Source: Ectopseudomonas oleovorans
GTDB lineage: Bacteria > Pseudomonadota > Gammaproteobacteria > Pseudomonadales > Pseudomonadaceae
Assembly (NCBI RefSeq): GCF_003052605.1
Contig: NZ_QASO01000129.1
Location: forward strand, 1-64,000
Direction of reading: 5' to 3'
DNA length: 64,000 nt
The notes beneath the pieces were generated by a model. That model did not search any database and was not told where the DNA came from. It saw nothing but the letters and a program-made list of their open reading frames with translations. Positions 40,625 to 48,590 of this stretch are shown piece by piece (position 1 is the first letter of the stretch; the number at the start of each line of letters is the position of its first letter). The position numbers were made by a program, and so were the translations under genes.

Positions 40625-42586
40625 CTATTTGTTCCAGAAGTTGGATTTCGCCCGTGGGCGTTCTTGCGTGTTGGCGGTTGCTGAATCGCCGCCGACCTCT
40701 GGCGATTCGGCCAATGCATCAAGGTCAACGCCGAAGCGCTGCTGGCTTATGCGCAATGCGGCCAGGGCGTACACGAAGCAGTCGAGCGCCTCGTTACGGC
40801 GGCCTTGGTTATCCCAGCGGTACTGCTGTACGCCATTCACCACCTTGAGCACCTTGCTCTCGGAAGTGAGCTGCTTGACCTCCATCTCGTCGCAGACCAA
40901 ATCGTTGGCCGGCAGGTGGATAACCTGCGGCTGCGACTCCCCGGCCTGGGACTTTCCAGCATCGACCTGCATCTTCAGGCGGCTGTAGATCAGTTCCTTG
41001 GCGTTGTCAGTACCCACTGTGGTGAGGTAGACGCCATGCTTGTTGCGCTTGGTGGGCATGTTGGCGATAGGCTTCCCGTAGATCGGCGCGCCGATGATGG
41101 GGATCATCCAGAGCAGGCCGTTCTTCTTGCTGTCGTCGCAGACCTGATCGGCATAGTGGCCGCCGGAGTCCCAGCACCAGCGCTCGACCTTCATTACAAG
41201 CCCATCCGCACGGGTGAACTGTCGGTGCATCTCCATATCGCGCTTGCGGCGCAACTCTTCGCCGCCTGGGTCGCCCATCAGGATGAACCGGTAAACAAGC
41301 CAGCATTCCTCACCCGGCCCCCACGCCCAGACGCGGCCTTCGTATCGGTCATCCTGGGTATCGCCGCCACCGGTCAGAAGAACAGCATTTGCCGGGATGT
41401 CGGCTTGCCAAACTTCACGACGACCTAGCAGGACGTCCCACTCGACGCGCTCGCCTTGGTCTTCCTCCCATGTCTCGCCCAGGGTGGTGTTGACGAAGGT
41501 TTTCAGGTCGCTCCGGCTGCCCTTGGCCTCGGTGAACTCAAGCGCCATGCGCCCCCAGTTCACGAAGAAGCTGTAAGCCGTCCAGATGTGAAAGCTGATC
41601 GATTGCGGCGTGGGGATTGCCTGATCTTGCTTGTCATAGAAGTCCAGGCCGTCGCGTGTCCAGATGCCCGTCTTCTCGCATATCCAGCGTGCCGAGGCCT
41701 GCGCCTCGATTGCTTCGGCGTAGCGGATAATGCAGGCCGCATGTTCGCAAACGTACCAGGCGCTGAGAGGGTCGGCTTCATCCCACTTGATGCCGAACGC
41801 ACAATCCTTGCCGCCCCACTTCAGGTACTGCTCACCACCGCAGTGCGGGCAGGCTATGTGAAAGCGCATGAGGTGCGGCGACTTCTGAACCGCGCCTTCG
41901 ATCTGGCAGCCACCTCGGTCGATGGGGCCGCGAATCTTGGGCGTGCTACCCCGGATCGACTTCGGGAACGTCGAGCCCTCAATGCGCTTGTCGCCCAGCA
42001 CCAGCGGCGACCCTTCTTTCTCAATGTCCGGATCGAACGCCGCCAGTTCGTCGTAGATGACAGTATCAGCGGAGATGGCGCGGTAGTTCTTCGCAGCTTT
42101 CCCGCCACGGCACCACAGCTGCTTGCCGTGGCTGAACTTCTTGATGTCGAGCGTGTTGTCCTTGTGCTTCTTGCCGTACCAGGGTGCCAGCTCCCGAACA
42201 GCGCCAACGTCCCTGATCATCGTCTCGACTTCGGACTTCATGAACAGATCAGCGCTGCCGTCGTCAGGCACGAAGAATGCGATGTGCCGGCGCTTGTGCG
42301 CAGTCTGGTAGGCCGAGGCGGCCAGCAGCATCTTCGAGTAACCGACCCGTGCCGACTTGATCACGTTGACGATGCGGATCTCGTCATTGCCCATCGCGTT
42401 GAGGATGGCGCGCTGGTAGGGCAGCGTCTCCCAGCGGCCTTCCTGATAGGACGACTCACTGGAAAGGTAGAAATTCTCGTCCGCCCAATCGACTGTAGTT
42501 TGAGGCGCATCCCGCCTGAGCGAGAGTAGGCCGGCAGTCATCGCGGCTTGGCACGCCTCAATTTGACTGCTCGATAAACTCGTCAT
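40625..42586 (-). CDS. Terminase large subunit, lambda GpA family
   Basis: A 653-residue packaging motor and cos-cleaving nuclease. VNVIKSARVGYSKMLLAASA (about 80-98) is the variant Walker A of GpA, and the Cys-rich CPHCGGEQYLKWGGKDCAF and ACIIRY segments are conserved in this family. The C-terminal nuclease domain includes VLLTGGGDTQDDRYEGRVWA. It overlaps the small subunit by 29 nt. A GpA-type enzyme predicts cos packaging and cohesive DNA ends. Confidence 0.95.
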   Translation of the reverse strand: MTSLSSSQIEACQAAMTAGLLSLRRDAPQTTVDWADENFYLSSESSYQEGRWETLPYQRAILNAMGNDEIRIVNVIKSARVGYSKMLLAASAYQTAHKRRHIAFFVPDDGSADLFMKSEVETMIRDVGAVRELAPWYGKKHKDNTLDIKKFSHGKQLWCRGGKAAKNYRAISADTVIYDELAAFDPDIEKEGSPLVLGDKRIEGSTFPKSIRGSTPKIRGPIDRGGCQIEGAVQKSPHLMRFHIACPHCGGEQYLKWGGKDCAFGIKWDEADPLSAWYVCEHAACIIRYAEAIEAQASARWICEKTGIWTRDGLDFYDKQDQAIPTPQSISFHIWTAYSFFVNWGRMALEFTEAKGSRSDLKTFVNTTLGETWEEDQGERVEWDVLLGRREVWQADIPANAVLLTGGGDTQDDRYEGRVWAWGPGEECWLVYRFILMGDPGGEELRRKRDMEMHRQFTRADGLVMKVERWCWDSGGHYADQVCDDSKKNGLLWMIPIIGAPIYGKPIANMPTKRNKHGVYLTTVGTDNAKELIYSRLKMQVDAGKSQAGESQPQVIHLPANDLVCDEMEVKQLTSESKVLKVVNGVQQYRWDNQGRRNEALDCFVYALAALRISQQRFGVDLDALAESPEVGGDSATANTQERPRAKSNFWNK

Positions 42587-43085
42587 GCCACTCCGGTAGG
42601 CGTTCCGCCGCCTGGGCGATGATGTTCCTCGCCTTGGTCAGCTCCCGGTTAATTGAGTCGAGTTGCCCTAGCGTTAGGTCTGGGTGTCGGCGCCGTAGCG
42701 TCATGATTACCGTGTCGAAGATTGACCCGGCGGCCGGTATGAACTTGGCGAAAGCGAACGTGATAAACGTGGCCGGGATTAACCGCTTGGCATCGACCTC
42801 GTTCTTGTTCTCTTGGCTGATCCGCTGGGCGGCGGTGAGACCTCGGCGCTCTTCGAGCAGCTTGTACTCGATCAGTGGGTCTATGCCCTCCTCGCCAGCG
42901 CCCGGTTCCGGTTTCACCTGTGAGCTTCCAAGCCCGCGCAGATACCTGATATATGCCTCCCGGCAGGCATCCATATCGAAGCCGCCACGACCCTTAGACC
43001 CAGGAAGCACGCCCTCTGAGAGCAGATTGCGTACCTGCCTGTCGCTCAGATCGAGATGCTTGGCTATTTCGACTTGAGTGGCCAT
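42558..43085 (-). CDS. Terminase small subunit, Nu1-like
   Basis: A 175-residue DNA-recognition subunit. The N-terminal winged helix-turn-helix (EIAKHLDLSDRQVRNLLSEG) resembles Nu1; the C-terminal helical part (ISQENKNEVDAKRLIPATFI, TLRRRHPDLTLGQLDSINRE) oligomerises and binds GpA. It is followed in the same transcript by gpA. The gap upstream of its start is where the cos site is expected. Confidence 0.88.
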   Translation of the reverse strand: MATQVEIAKHLDLSDRQVRNLLSEGVLPGSKGRGGFDMDACREAYIRYLRGLGSSQVKPEPGAGEEGIDPLIEYKLLEERRGLTAAQRISQENKNEVDAKRLIPATFITFAFAKFIPAAGSIFDTVIMTLRRRHPDLTLGQLDSINRELTKARNIIAQAAERLPEWHDEFIEQSN

Positions 43086-43284
43086 GACATATCCGTGCGG
43101 AACCGGAACCGGAAACGCTGAAAAATGTTCGTGAATAGAGCGAGAACGGGGCTCGAATTACCCTCAGGGCGGTGCCCCCTCCCGGAGTACCTTTGGGGTG
43201 GGGGGGTGTGGCACGCCACAGCCCCGCAACCAAGCGACGGCGAGCCGCCCCGGCGATCAGCGCCGCCGTCGGCTCGGCAGGCTG
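43086..43284. other. Candidate cos region upstream of nu1
   Basis: A 199-bp gap with no open frame of note. It holds directly repeated GGAACC/GGAAAC words (43098-43112), an AT-rich patch, then a very GC-rich block (CAGGGCGGTGCCCCCTCCC, about 43165-43183) echoing the GGGCGG of lambda cosN, and G-runs near 43195-43208. In lambda-like phages cos lies just before nu1. No nick position can be read from sequence alone. Confidence 0.4.
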
Positions 43285-44082
43285 TCAGCGGATGATGTTT
43301 CCGGCCTGGTCGCGGGGGCGTCGATTGAAATTACTCGGCAGCCGACCGGCCAATGCATCGGCGATGGCCTTGTCGATATTGGCTTCAAGCTGCGCGTCGT
43401 TCTCTGCGACCCGGCGCACCACGTCATAGAACTTGAAGCGTTCCCGGTACTGCGGTTGGCGCACGAAGGCGAGCACCATCGCCACGCTCTTGCCACGGCG
43501 CTCGGCGATACCGATGGGCGTCTTGCCGCGCTTCATCACGAAGAACGCTCGCTCGTGCCCTTTGCGCTCCGACCACCAGTTCTTAGTGGCATTCATCGAG
43601 TAGCCCATCTCCTCAAACGCCTTGAGGCCCGAGATGATCTGAGTCAGGTGGCCTTTCTGAATATTCCCGTAGGCATCCAGCCTGGCGCCGGCTGCCGGCA
43701 CAATGAAACGGTCGCGCGGGAGTATGCCCTTCTGCCGTAGCAGGTACTCTGTTCGTTTTTCGACGCGACCGCCACCTTCAACCTGCGGCAACAGGTAGTC
43801 CTCAGCACTGTAAAAGCTCTTCTCTGCCTTTTGATCTATTACCCACACCGCCGCTTCCGGGTCAGCCGATGGCTTGGCGTTAATTATGCGAATCGAGTTC
43901 AGCACCCACGGCGTCGGCCTCGGGTTGAACACATCCTCCATCTCAGCCCGCAGCGCGATGCGCGCCTGGTTGGCCGTATGGTTCAGGGCATCAGCCAGCG
44001 CCCTATTGGCCAAGCCCGCGCCGAGCTGCTTGAGCGATGCCAGCGCATCATCGAGGTCTCTGGCAGTGATTGAACCCTTCAT
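43285..44082 (-). CDS. Phage protein, minor tail Z-like (265 aa)
   Basis: Begins MKGSITARDLDDALASLKQL; ANRALADALNHTANQARIAL, then FNPRPTPWVLNSIRIINAKP and RFIVPAAGARLDAYGNIQKG recall prophage minor tail Z / head-tail connector proteins. Unusually it lies upstream of the terminase, next to the holin. Its ATG overlaps the holin stop by 4 nt. Family assignment is moderate. Confidence 0.6.
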   Translation of the reverse strand: MKGSITARDLDDALASLKQLGAGLANRALADALNHTANQARIALRAEMEDVFNPRPTPWVLNSIRIINAKPSADPEAAVWVIDQKAEKSFYSAEDYLLPQVEGGGRVEKRTEYLLRQKGILPRDRFIVPAAGARLDAYGNIQKGHLTQIISGLKAFEEMGYSMNATKNWWSERKGHERAFFVMKRGKTPIGIAERRGKSVAMVLAFVRQPQYRERFKFYDVVRRVAENDAQLEANIDKAIADALAGRLPSNFNRRPRDQAGNIIR

Positions 44083-44462
44083 AGCCCAGACTTCTGCTTG
44101 GCCTCCAGCACAGCATCCACGATCTCGGTGATCTGCCGATCCTTCTTGGCCTCGCTCCAGGCAAACAGCGCCCGAACAATGATCCAGGCCGGCAGGCCGC
44201 AAACGAAAATGATCGAGGTCAGCGCGATCAGGCCGATATCGTCATGGGCGTAGTGCTGCAGATCAAACCAGCGGATCACGAACGCACCGCCGCCGATGCT
44301 CGATACCACGGTGCAGATCATCGCCACCACGAACTCCCGCGCAGTTTTTGGCAGAGTCATGGCCATCACCACGATAGTCACCAGGATGGCAGCGCCGGCA
44401 CCAAGCACGCCCAGCTTGTAAAGGGCGATGCCGCCGAATGAGGTAGATGCTGGCTCGGTCAT
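44079..44462 (-). CDS. Holin-like membrane protein (three TM)
   Basis: A 127-residue protein beginning MTEPASTSFGGIALYKLGVL with three hydrophobic helices (ALYKLGVLGAGAAILVTIVV; EFVVAMICTVVSSIGGGAFV; IGLIALTSIIFVCGLPAWII) and a charged cytoplasmic tail (SEAKKDRQITEIVDAVLEAK), the class I holin topology. First gene of the late operon, while endolysin and spanins lie 25 kb downstream. ATGs at 44477 and 44504 are possible; only a weak GAG site precedes 44462. Confidence 0.7.
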   Translation of the reverse strand: MTEPASTSFGGIALYKLGVLGAGAAILVTIVVMAMTLPKTAREFVVAMICTVVSSIGGGAFVIRWFDLQHYAHDDIGLIALTSIIFVCGLPAWIIVRALFAWSEAKKDRQITEIVDAVLEAKQKSGL

Positions 44463-44584
44463 TTCGCGGGCTCTCATAGGCTTACCCTGGCATGCGCAGG
44501 CCACGCAATGCAGTTAGGCCCGGCACCGCGATGCAACGCCATCCGCCTGGAGAAAAGAGGCGCGCCGGGTGCCGGAATTCATGA

Positions 44585-44612
44585 ATAAAACAGCCCGCGT
44601 GTGATGGCGGGC
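44585..44612 (-). terminator. Intrinsic terminator ahead of the late genes (distal)
   Basis: Minus-strand GCCCGC-catcacac-GCGGGC followed by TGTTTTATT. It is the second of two terminators between the 44745 gene and the holin, consistent with Q-type antitermination control of the late operon. Confidence 0.75.
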
Positions 44613-44647
44613 AAAGCTGTTGGGGAACAGCTGAGGGATCAGAAACG

Positions 44648-44672
44648 AAAAAACCCGACTCAGTGGCCGGGC
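44648..44672 (-). terminator. Intrinsic terminator ahead of the late genes (proximal)
   Basis: Minus-strand CCCGGC-cactga-GTCGGG, with one G-T pair, is followed by six Ts. It lies 73 nt after the stop of the 44745 gene. Together with 44585 it blocks late transcription unless antiterminated. Confidence 0.75.
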
Positions 44673-44744
44673 TTTCGGGATTCTCAATCCTGAACGCGCA
44701 ATAACGACAGGATGGACAAACTTTCGGCCATCCGGCCATTCAAG

Positions 44745-45296
44745 TCAAGCGGCATGTGAGAACAAAACGCCCTCGGCCTGCAGGATGGTCTCGGCGTGCT
44801 GCAGCGCCTCCTTCACCATCTCATCCAGTACCGCACCAACGCTCTGCCGCCAGCGCCTGCGAGTGCGCTCAGGATTCGCCGCCAGATCCCACGTATTCAT
44901 GTCATAGAACGCCGCCGGCAGCACGATCATGTCCGATGATCGCTTGCCCTCGGCGCCCTTCAGAGGTGGGATGGCCCAGGCAGTCACAGCCTTGTAGACA
45001 AACAGCTTCGGCGCCGGCGAGGCGATCAGCGGGGCCAGGGCGCTGATGGCGGCCACCTTGCGCCCCTTGTGCGTGCCATACCGGGCCGCCAGCGCGTTCC
45101 AGTGGCGCGGGATCAGCTCGCTGTGCAGCCGCGCGAACACCCAGCAGTCGATCAGGTCGCGGTCAGGCACGCCACCGCGCCCCACCATCGCCGTGTCCAG
45201 ATCGATCAGCTTCTGCCAGGCCTGGCGTGCCGTACTGTCCTTGCACTCAGCCGCCAGCGCCGACACCACCGCACTCAACACGCTCGAATAAACCAT
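44745..45296 (-). CDS. Phage protein, possible Q-type late regulator (183 aa)
   Basis: Begins MVYSSVLSAVVSALAAECKD. WQKLIDLDTAMVGRGGVPDR and DLIDCWVFARLHSELIPRHW form a conserved-looking helical core, then a GTHKGRKVAAISALAPLIAS motif. It is the last early gene before two terminators and the holin, the position of lambda Q. I infer a late antiterminator from position; no Q signature is seen. Confidence 0.6.
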   Translation of the reverse strand: MVYSSVLSAVVSALAAECKDSTARQAWQKLIDLDTAMVGRGGVPDRDLIDCWVFARLHSELIPRHWNALAARYGTHKGRKVAAISALAPLIASPAPKLFVYKAVTAWAIPPLKGAEGKRSSDMIVLPAAFYDMNTWDLAANPERTRRRWRQSVGAVLDEMVKEALQHAETILQAEGVLFSHAA

Positions 45297-45306
45297 GCCC
45301 TTCCCC

Positions 45307-45618
45307 TCAATCCCCGGTGAAGTGCGCCCCGCCGGCGCCCTTCCTGTTATTGCCTTGATAACCAGCCGCCGCGCCCTGCTCCGGCATCAGCCCTGCCTGC
45401 TGCAGAATGCGCTGCATCCGCTTGCGCTCATCGCCCGACATAGCCAGACGCAGGCGCAACTGCTCGACCAACTCGGGATAGCCCAGCGCCTCCCCGTCCG
45501 GCTTCACAAAGCCCCCACCGTTGCACCCGGCGCACTCCATCAGATGGAAGATGCCCCGTATGCGGCCCGCGCCCCGGCACACCTCGCAGCGCTCCAGCGG
45601 CATCAGGCGCGCCTTCAC
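45307..45618 (-). CDS. Small DnaJ-type zinc-finger protein (103 aa)
   Basis: It has two CxxCxGxG-type knuckles: CEVCRGAGRIRG and ECAGCNGGGFV, as in the cysteine-rich domain of DnaJ, then a helical part (YPELVEQLRLRLAMSGDERK). Overlaps RusA by 4 nt. Small zinc proteins of this kind are frequent in the nin region of lambda-like phages; function unknown. Confidence 0.7.
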   Translation of the reverse strand: MKARLMPLERCEVCRGAGRIRGIFHLMECAGCNGGGFVKPDGEALGYPELVEQLRLRLAMSGDERKRMQRILQQAGLMPEQGAAAGYQGNNRKGAGGAHFTGD

Positions 45619-45980
45619 TGCTGCGCGCCTGACTGAAACGGCGAGAGCGTCACCCGCACCGCGCCGCCCGGGTAAACCTCACCGATCTGCACCTGGCTGA
45701 CGAACAGGCTGTCATCGATACCCAGCGCATCAGCCAGGCCATCGCGGCCAGCCTTGAACGAGGCCAGCAGGTTGTCATCGTCACGGCGGCGCGCAGTTGG
45801 CGGCAGAAACTCCAGCTGCAGCAGGATGCGCCCGGTAGGCGCGCCCAATCCCGCCTTCTTGGCGAACAGGAAGCACTGCATGCGGTACGACTTCGCCGCC
45901 TTGCTCTTCGCCGCCCAGTGCGGCCTGGCATTCGGACTGAGCGCCTGGGGAGGCCAGGGCAGAATCACCGCATTACCCAT
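45615..45980 (-). CDS. rusA: RusA-family Holliday junction endonuclease
   Basis: A 121-residue homodimeric resolvase. The N-terminus ILPWPPQALSPNARPHWAAK and the acidic cluster RRRDDDNLLASFKAGRDGLA, giving the metal-binding Asps, are diagnostic; DDSLFVSQVQIGEVYPGGAV closes the fold. It resolves branched replication or recombination intermediates before packaging. Confidence 0.93.
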   Translation of the reverse strand: MGNAVILPWPPQALSPNARPHWAAKSKAAKSYRMQCFLFAKKAGLGAPTGRILLQLEFLPPTARRRDDDNLLASFKAGRDGLADALGIDDSLFVSQVQIGEVYPGGAVRVTLSPFQSGAQQ

Positions 45981-45983
45981 TCT

Positions 45984-47030
45984 TCACCCTCCCCACGTAG
46001 AAATACTGTTTTCGGCTGTAGCGCCCGCCGTTACTGGCGCCCCGCCCAAAGGCAGAAATGCAGGAACAGCCACTTTCGGCACAACCTGCACCCCATGCGC
46101 ACCCGCAAAACCGCACTCATCGAGGCGGGCATGCCAGCGCTCCAGCGCCTCGCGCCGACGCTCCATCGCATCGCGGGTCAGGTAGGTTTCAGTGGTCACG
46201 CCCAGGGCATGGTTGATCAGCAGCTCACCCACCATGTGGTCAACGCCGATATCCGCCAGGCTGGAGCGCATCAGCTTGCGCAGGTCGTGGCTCGTCCACT
46301 GGCGGCCGCTCACTTCACGCATCAACGCATGCCCGCTGGTCAGCGCCATGGCAGCGCCACCGCGCACTGGGAACAGCCAAGCCGCCTTCATGCGTGCATC
46401 CGGCAGCGCCTGGCGATACTTGGCCAGCAGGCCCAGCACCTGAGCCGTCAGCGGCAGCACATGCTCACGCCTACTCTTCGTGTTCGCCTCAGGGATCACC
46501 CACACCCGTTCATCCAGTGAGATATGCGCCCAGCGCGCCGCCAGCGTCTCCGCGATGCGCGTGCCGTGCGCCAGCATCATCAGCGGCAGCATCCCCTTGG
46601 CCGGGTCACGGTTGAACACCTCCACCAGGTGCTGCACCAACGCCTGCAGGTCGACCCGCGACAACGCCGCCGGCTTCGGCCGCAGCTTGCCCTTGTAGAA
46701 ATCGCGGAAGGTGGTGCCCGCCAGCGGGTTGGCCTCGATGCGCCCCTGCGTCTCAGCCATGCGGAACGCCTGACGCAGACCCTGCAACGCCTTCTGCACC
46801 GTGCGCGGCTTCAGCTCCTGATGCATCGGGAACACCAGCTTGTCATCCAGCAGCACCCGATCCAGCTTGCGCAGCGCCACCTTGCCCACGCGCGGAATCA
46901 CATGCCGGCGCATCAGCGAGCCCATACTGCCGCGATACTTCTCGCTGCGCGTCCGGTCGCCCTCGATGCGCGACAGCCACCACTCCACCACCTCGCCCAC
47001 CGAGCGCATGCCTGCCTTCTTGCTCGCCAC
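45984..47030 (-). CDS. Second tyrosine recombinase (348 aa)
   Basis: All catalytic residues are present: Arg in HGTRIAETLAARW, Lys in TKSRREHVLPL, His-x-x-Arg in TSHDLRKLMRSSLADIG, His in LLINHALG and Tyr in TTETYLTRDAM. A SAM-like N-terminal domain precedes. It is distinct from the integrase at 60334 and sits between rusA and small early genes, far from the att sites. It may act on another site, resolve replication products, or be a captured integrase. Confidence 0.88.
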   Translation of the reverse strand: MASKKAGMRSVGEVVEWWLSRIEGDRTRSEKYRGSMGSLMRRHVIPRVGKVALRKLDRVLLDDKLVFPMHQELKPRTVQKALQGLRQAFRMAETQGRIEANPLAGTTFRDFYKGKLRPKPAALSRVDLQALVQHLVEVFNRDPAKGMLPLMMLAHGTRIAETLAARWAHISLDERVWVIPEANTKSRREHVLPLTAQVLGLLAKYRQALPDARMKAAWLFPVRGGAAMALTSGHALMREVSGRQWTSHDLRKLMRSSLADIGVDHMVGELLINHALGVTTETYLTRDAMERRREALERWHARLDECGFAGAHGVQVVPKVAVPAFLPLGGAPVTAGATAENSISTWGG

Positions 47031-47272
47031 TACGCGCCCTCCCCTTCGAACTTCGCCACCGCCCGCCCGGCCATGTGATCAGTGATCGCCGCCACCACAC
47101 CGTCACGGCCTGGGCGATACGCCATCGCCACCGACTCGCCGGGCGCCGTCACGGCGTAGACCTGCTGGTCATAAACCAGAAACTCCGCCACCGTGTACCC
47201 GCCATCGGTGATCCAGCAGCCAGGTGTCGGCTGCCCGTCGCGGTTCTTCTTCGGTGCCCAGCCGATGGTCAT
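47030..47272 (-). CDS. Small early phage protein (80 aa)
   Basis: Begins MTIGWAPKKNRDGQPTPGCW; YTVAEFLVYDQQVYAVTAPG suggests a small beta fold. It overlaps the recombinase start by 1 nt and the DUF5664-like gene by 4 nt. No family recognised. Confidence 0.65.
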   Translation of the reverse strand: MTIGWAPKKNRDGQPTPGCWITDGGYTVAEFLVYDQQVYAVTAPGESVAMAYRPGRDGVVAAITDHMAGRAVAKFEGEGA

Positions 47273-47709
47273 GGCTGCGCGTTATCCGCAATGGTGAAGT
47301 GCCTCGGCGCACGGTCTGCATGCGCGTCCTGCAGGCGCGGCACATGCTGCGTCAGGGCATTGATCAGCGCCCGGTGGCCACCCTGCACCTGCCGGTCATC
47401 CACCAGTAGGCCGGCGGCCTCTGCGTCGACGATGATCGCCAGGCACGCCAGCGCATGCGCCAGGTGCGGCAGCCCGCTATCCGGGTCGGCCTCCTCACCC
47501 TCGAACCACGCGGCCAGATGCCGGTTGGCGGCATCGAAGTAGATCGAGGCCCGCACCCCAGCCTTGCGCCAATTGGCCCGGCCATACTTCAGGGCGCCAT
47601 CCATCAGCCCCAGGCAGCCCATAGCGGTCGCGGTGGTTGGCCACAGGTGCAGGGGCAACTTCTGGCTGCCGATCGCGTCTTTCGGGTTCGTATCCTTCAG
47701 CTCACTCAC
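47269..47709 (-). CDS. dATP/dGTP diphosphohydrolase-like (DUF5664) protein
   Basis: A 146-residue protein. NPKDAIGSQKLPLHLWPTTA, GALKYGRANWRKAGVRASIY and FDAANRHLAAWFEGEEADPD are hallmark motifs of phage DUF5664/MazG-related nucleotide hydrolases that reshape dNTP pools. The Glu/Asp cluster EGEEADPDSGL, with LAHALACLAI, would be the metal site. The related MazZ enzymes take part in 2-aminoadenine phages, but no PurZ is present here. Confidence 0.8.
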   Translation of the reverse strand: MSELKDTNPKDAIGSQKLPLHLWPTTATAMGCLGLMDGALKYGRANWRKAGVRASIYFDAANRHLAAWFEGEEADPDSGLPHLAHALACLAIIVDAEAAGLLVDDRQVQGGHRALINALTQHVPRLQDAHADRAPRHFTIADNAQP

Positions 47710-47935
47710 ACCTGATCTCCGGCAGCTTCATCCAGCCGCGCAACGTGACTTCGTACTCAGTGACAAACCCAGGGTCAGCCTTGCCCTCGCATTGGCTCCA
47801 CTCCAGATCCGCCACCGCCCACTTTTCGGCGTACTCACTCCACACCACCACCACCGGCCAAGGCAGGCCAATGTCAGCAAGGATCGTGTGCGCCTTCGGC
47901 GCCGTCTCAGGCGGTTGCCAAACCAGATCAGCCAC
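47702..47935 (-). CDS. DUF551-like small phage protein (77 aa)
   Basis: The GTG start at 47935 (VADLVWQPPETAPKAHTILA) has GGAGG 6 nt upstream. The APK...ILA...W pattern and VVVVWSEYAEKWAVADLEW resemble DUF551 proteins seen in enterobacterial and Pseudomonas phages. It overlaps both neighbours by 8 nt. Function unknown. Confidence 0.7.
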   Translation of the reverse strand: MADLVWQPPETAPKAHTILADIGLPWPVVVVWSEYAEKWAVADLEWSQCEGKADPGFVTEYEVTLRGWMKLPEIRCE

Positions 47936-48590
47936 GGCGACCTCCCAACATCCCCCGAATCTTCGACAGGTGCGCATTCGCCACCTCTGGCGAGCCCTGG
48001 CGCATCGGTGCCGGCAACGCCGCCACCGGTGCCGGCGCCAGCTCCTCGCCATCGCCCAGGCGGCGGCATACGGCGTCGTAGTGGCGACCGAACAACTTCA
48101 GGCCGGCGTCACGAGGGAGCAGCTGCAGGTTGCTGAACCCGGCGGCGACGGCTGCGTGGTAGATCGCCGCGTGCGACCAGCGCGCTGACGGCGCTTGGCA
48201 CGGATGCACGTTGCGGCACACCTCGGCATAGGCGCGCTCCAGCGGTGCCAGGCCGAGCATCTCCGGCGTGGGCTGGCACCACTTCACCAGCTTGCCGGCG
48301 CTGGGCGCGAAGTCGGCGGCATCCTGCCGGCAGCGCTGCATGGCATAGCGCACCTGCTCCAGAGTGGTGATTCCCGCCTCGGCAAACGCCTTGATCAGCG
48401 ACTTGCGATAGGCGTTCAGCGCCTTGTCGTCCGGCCAGGCTTGCCGCCAGGCGGTGTAGCAGGCCTGCAACTCGCGGATCACATCGTTGACCACCGCGCC
48501 CGTCGCCTCGTCCACCTGCCTCCGAGCCGGCATCGGCTTGCTCGTCGCCACCAGGTTGGCGGCGCGTTCCAGTTCAATCACTCGGCTCAT
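47928..48590 (-). CDS. Replication protein P-like helicase loader
   Basis: A 220-residue protein beginning MSRVIELERAANLVATSKPM. VVNDVIRELQACYTAWRQAW, RKSLIKAFAEAGITTLEQVR and FAPSAGKLVKWCQPTPEMLG match Pseudomonas phage replication P proteins, which bring host DnaB to the origin. Partner of the O-like protein upstream (4-nt overlap). Confidence 0.85.
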   Translation of the reverse strand: MSRVIELERAANLVATSKPMPARRQVDEATGAVVNDVIRELQACYTAWRQAWPDDKALNAYRKSLIKAFAEAGITTLEQVRYAMQRCRQDAADFAPSAGKLVKWCQPTPEMLGLAPLERAYAEVCRNVHPCQAPSARWSHAAIYHAAVAAGFSNLQLLPRDAGLKLFGRHYDAVCRRLGDGEELAPAPVAALPAPMRQGSPEVANAHLSKIRGMLGGRRG

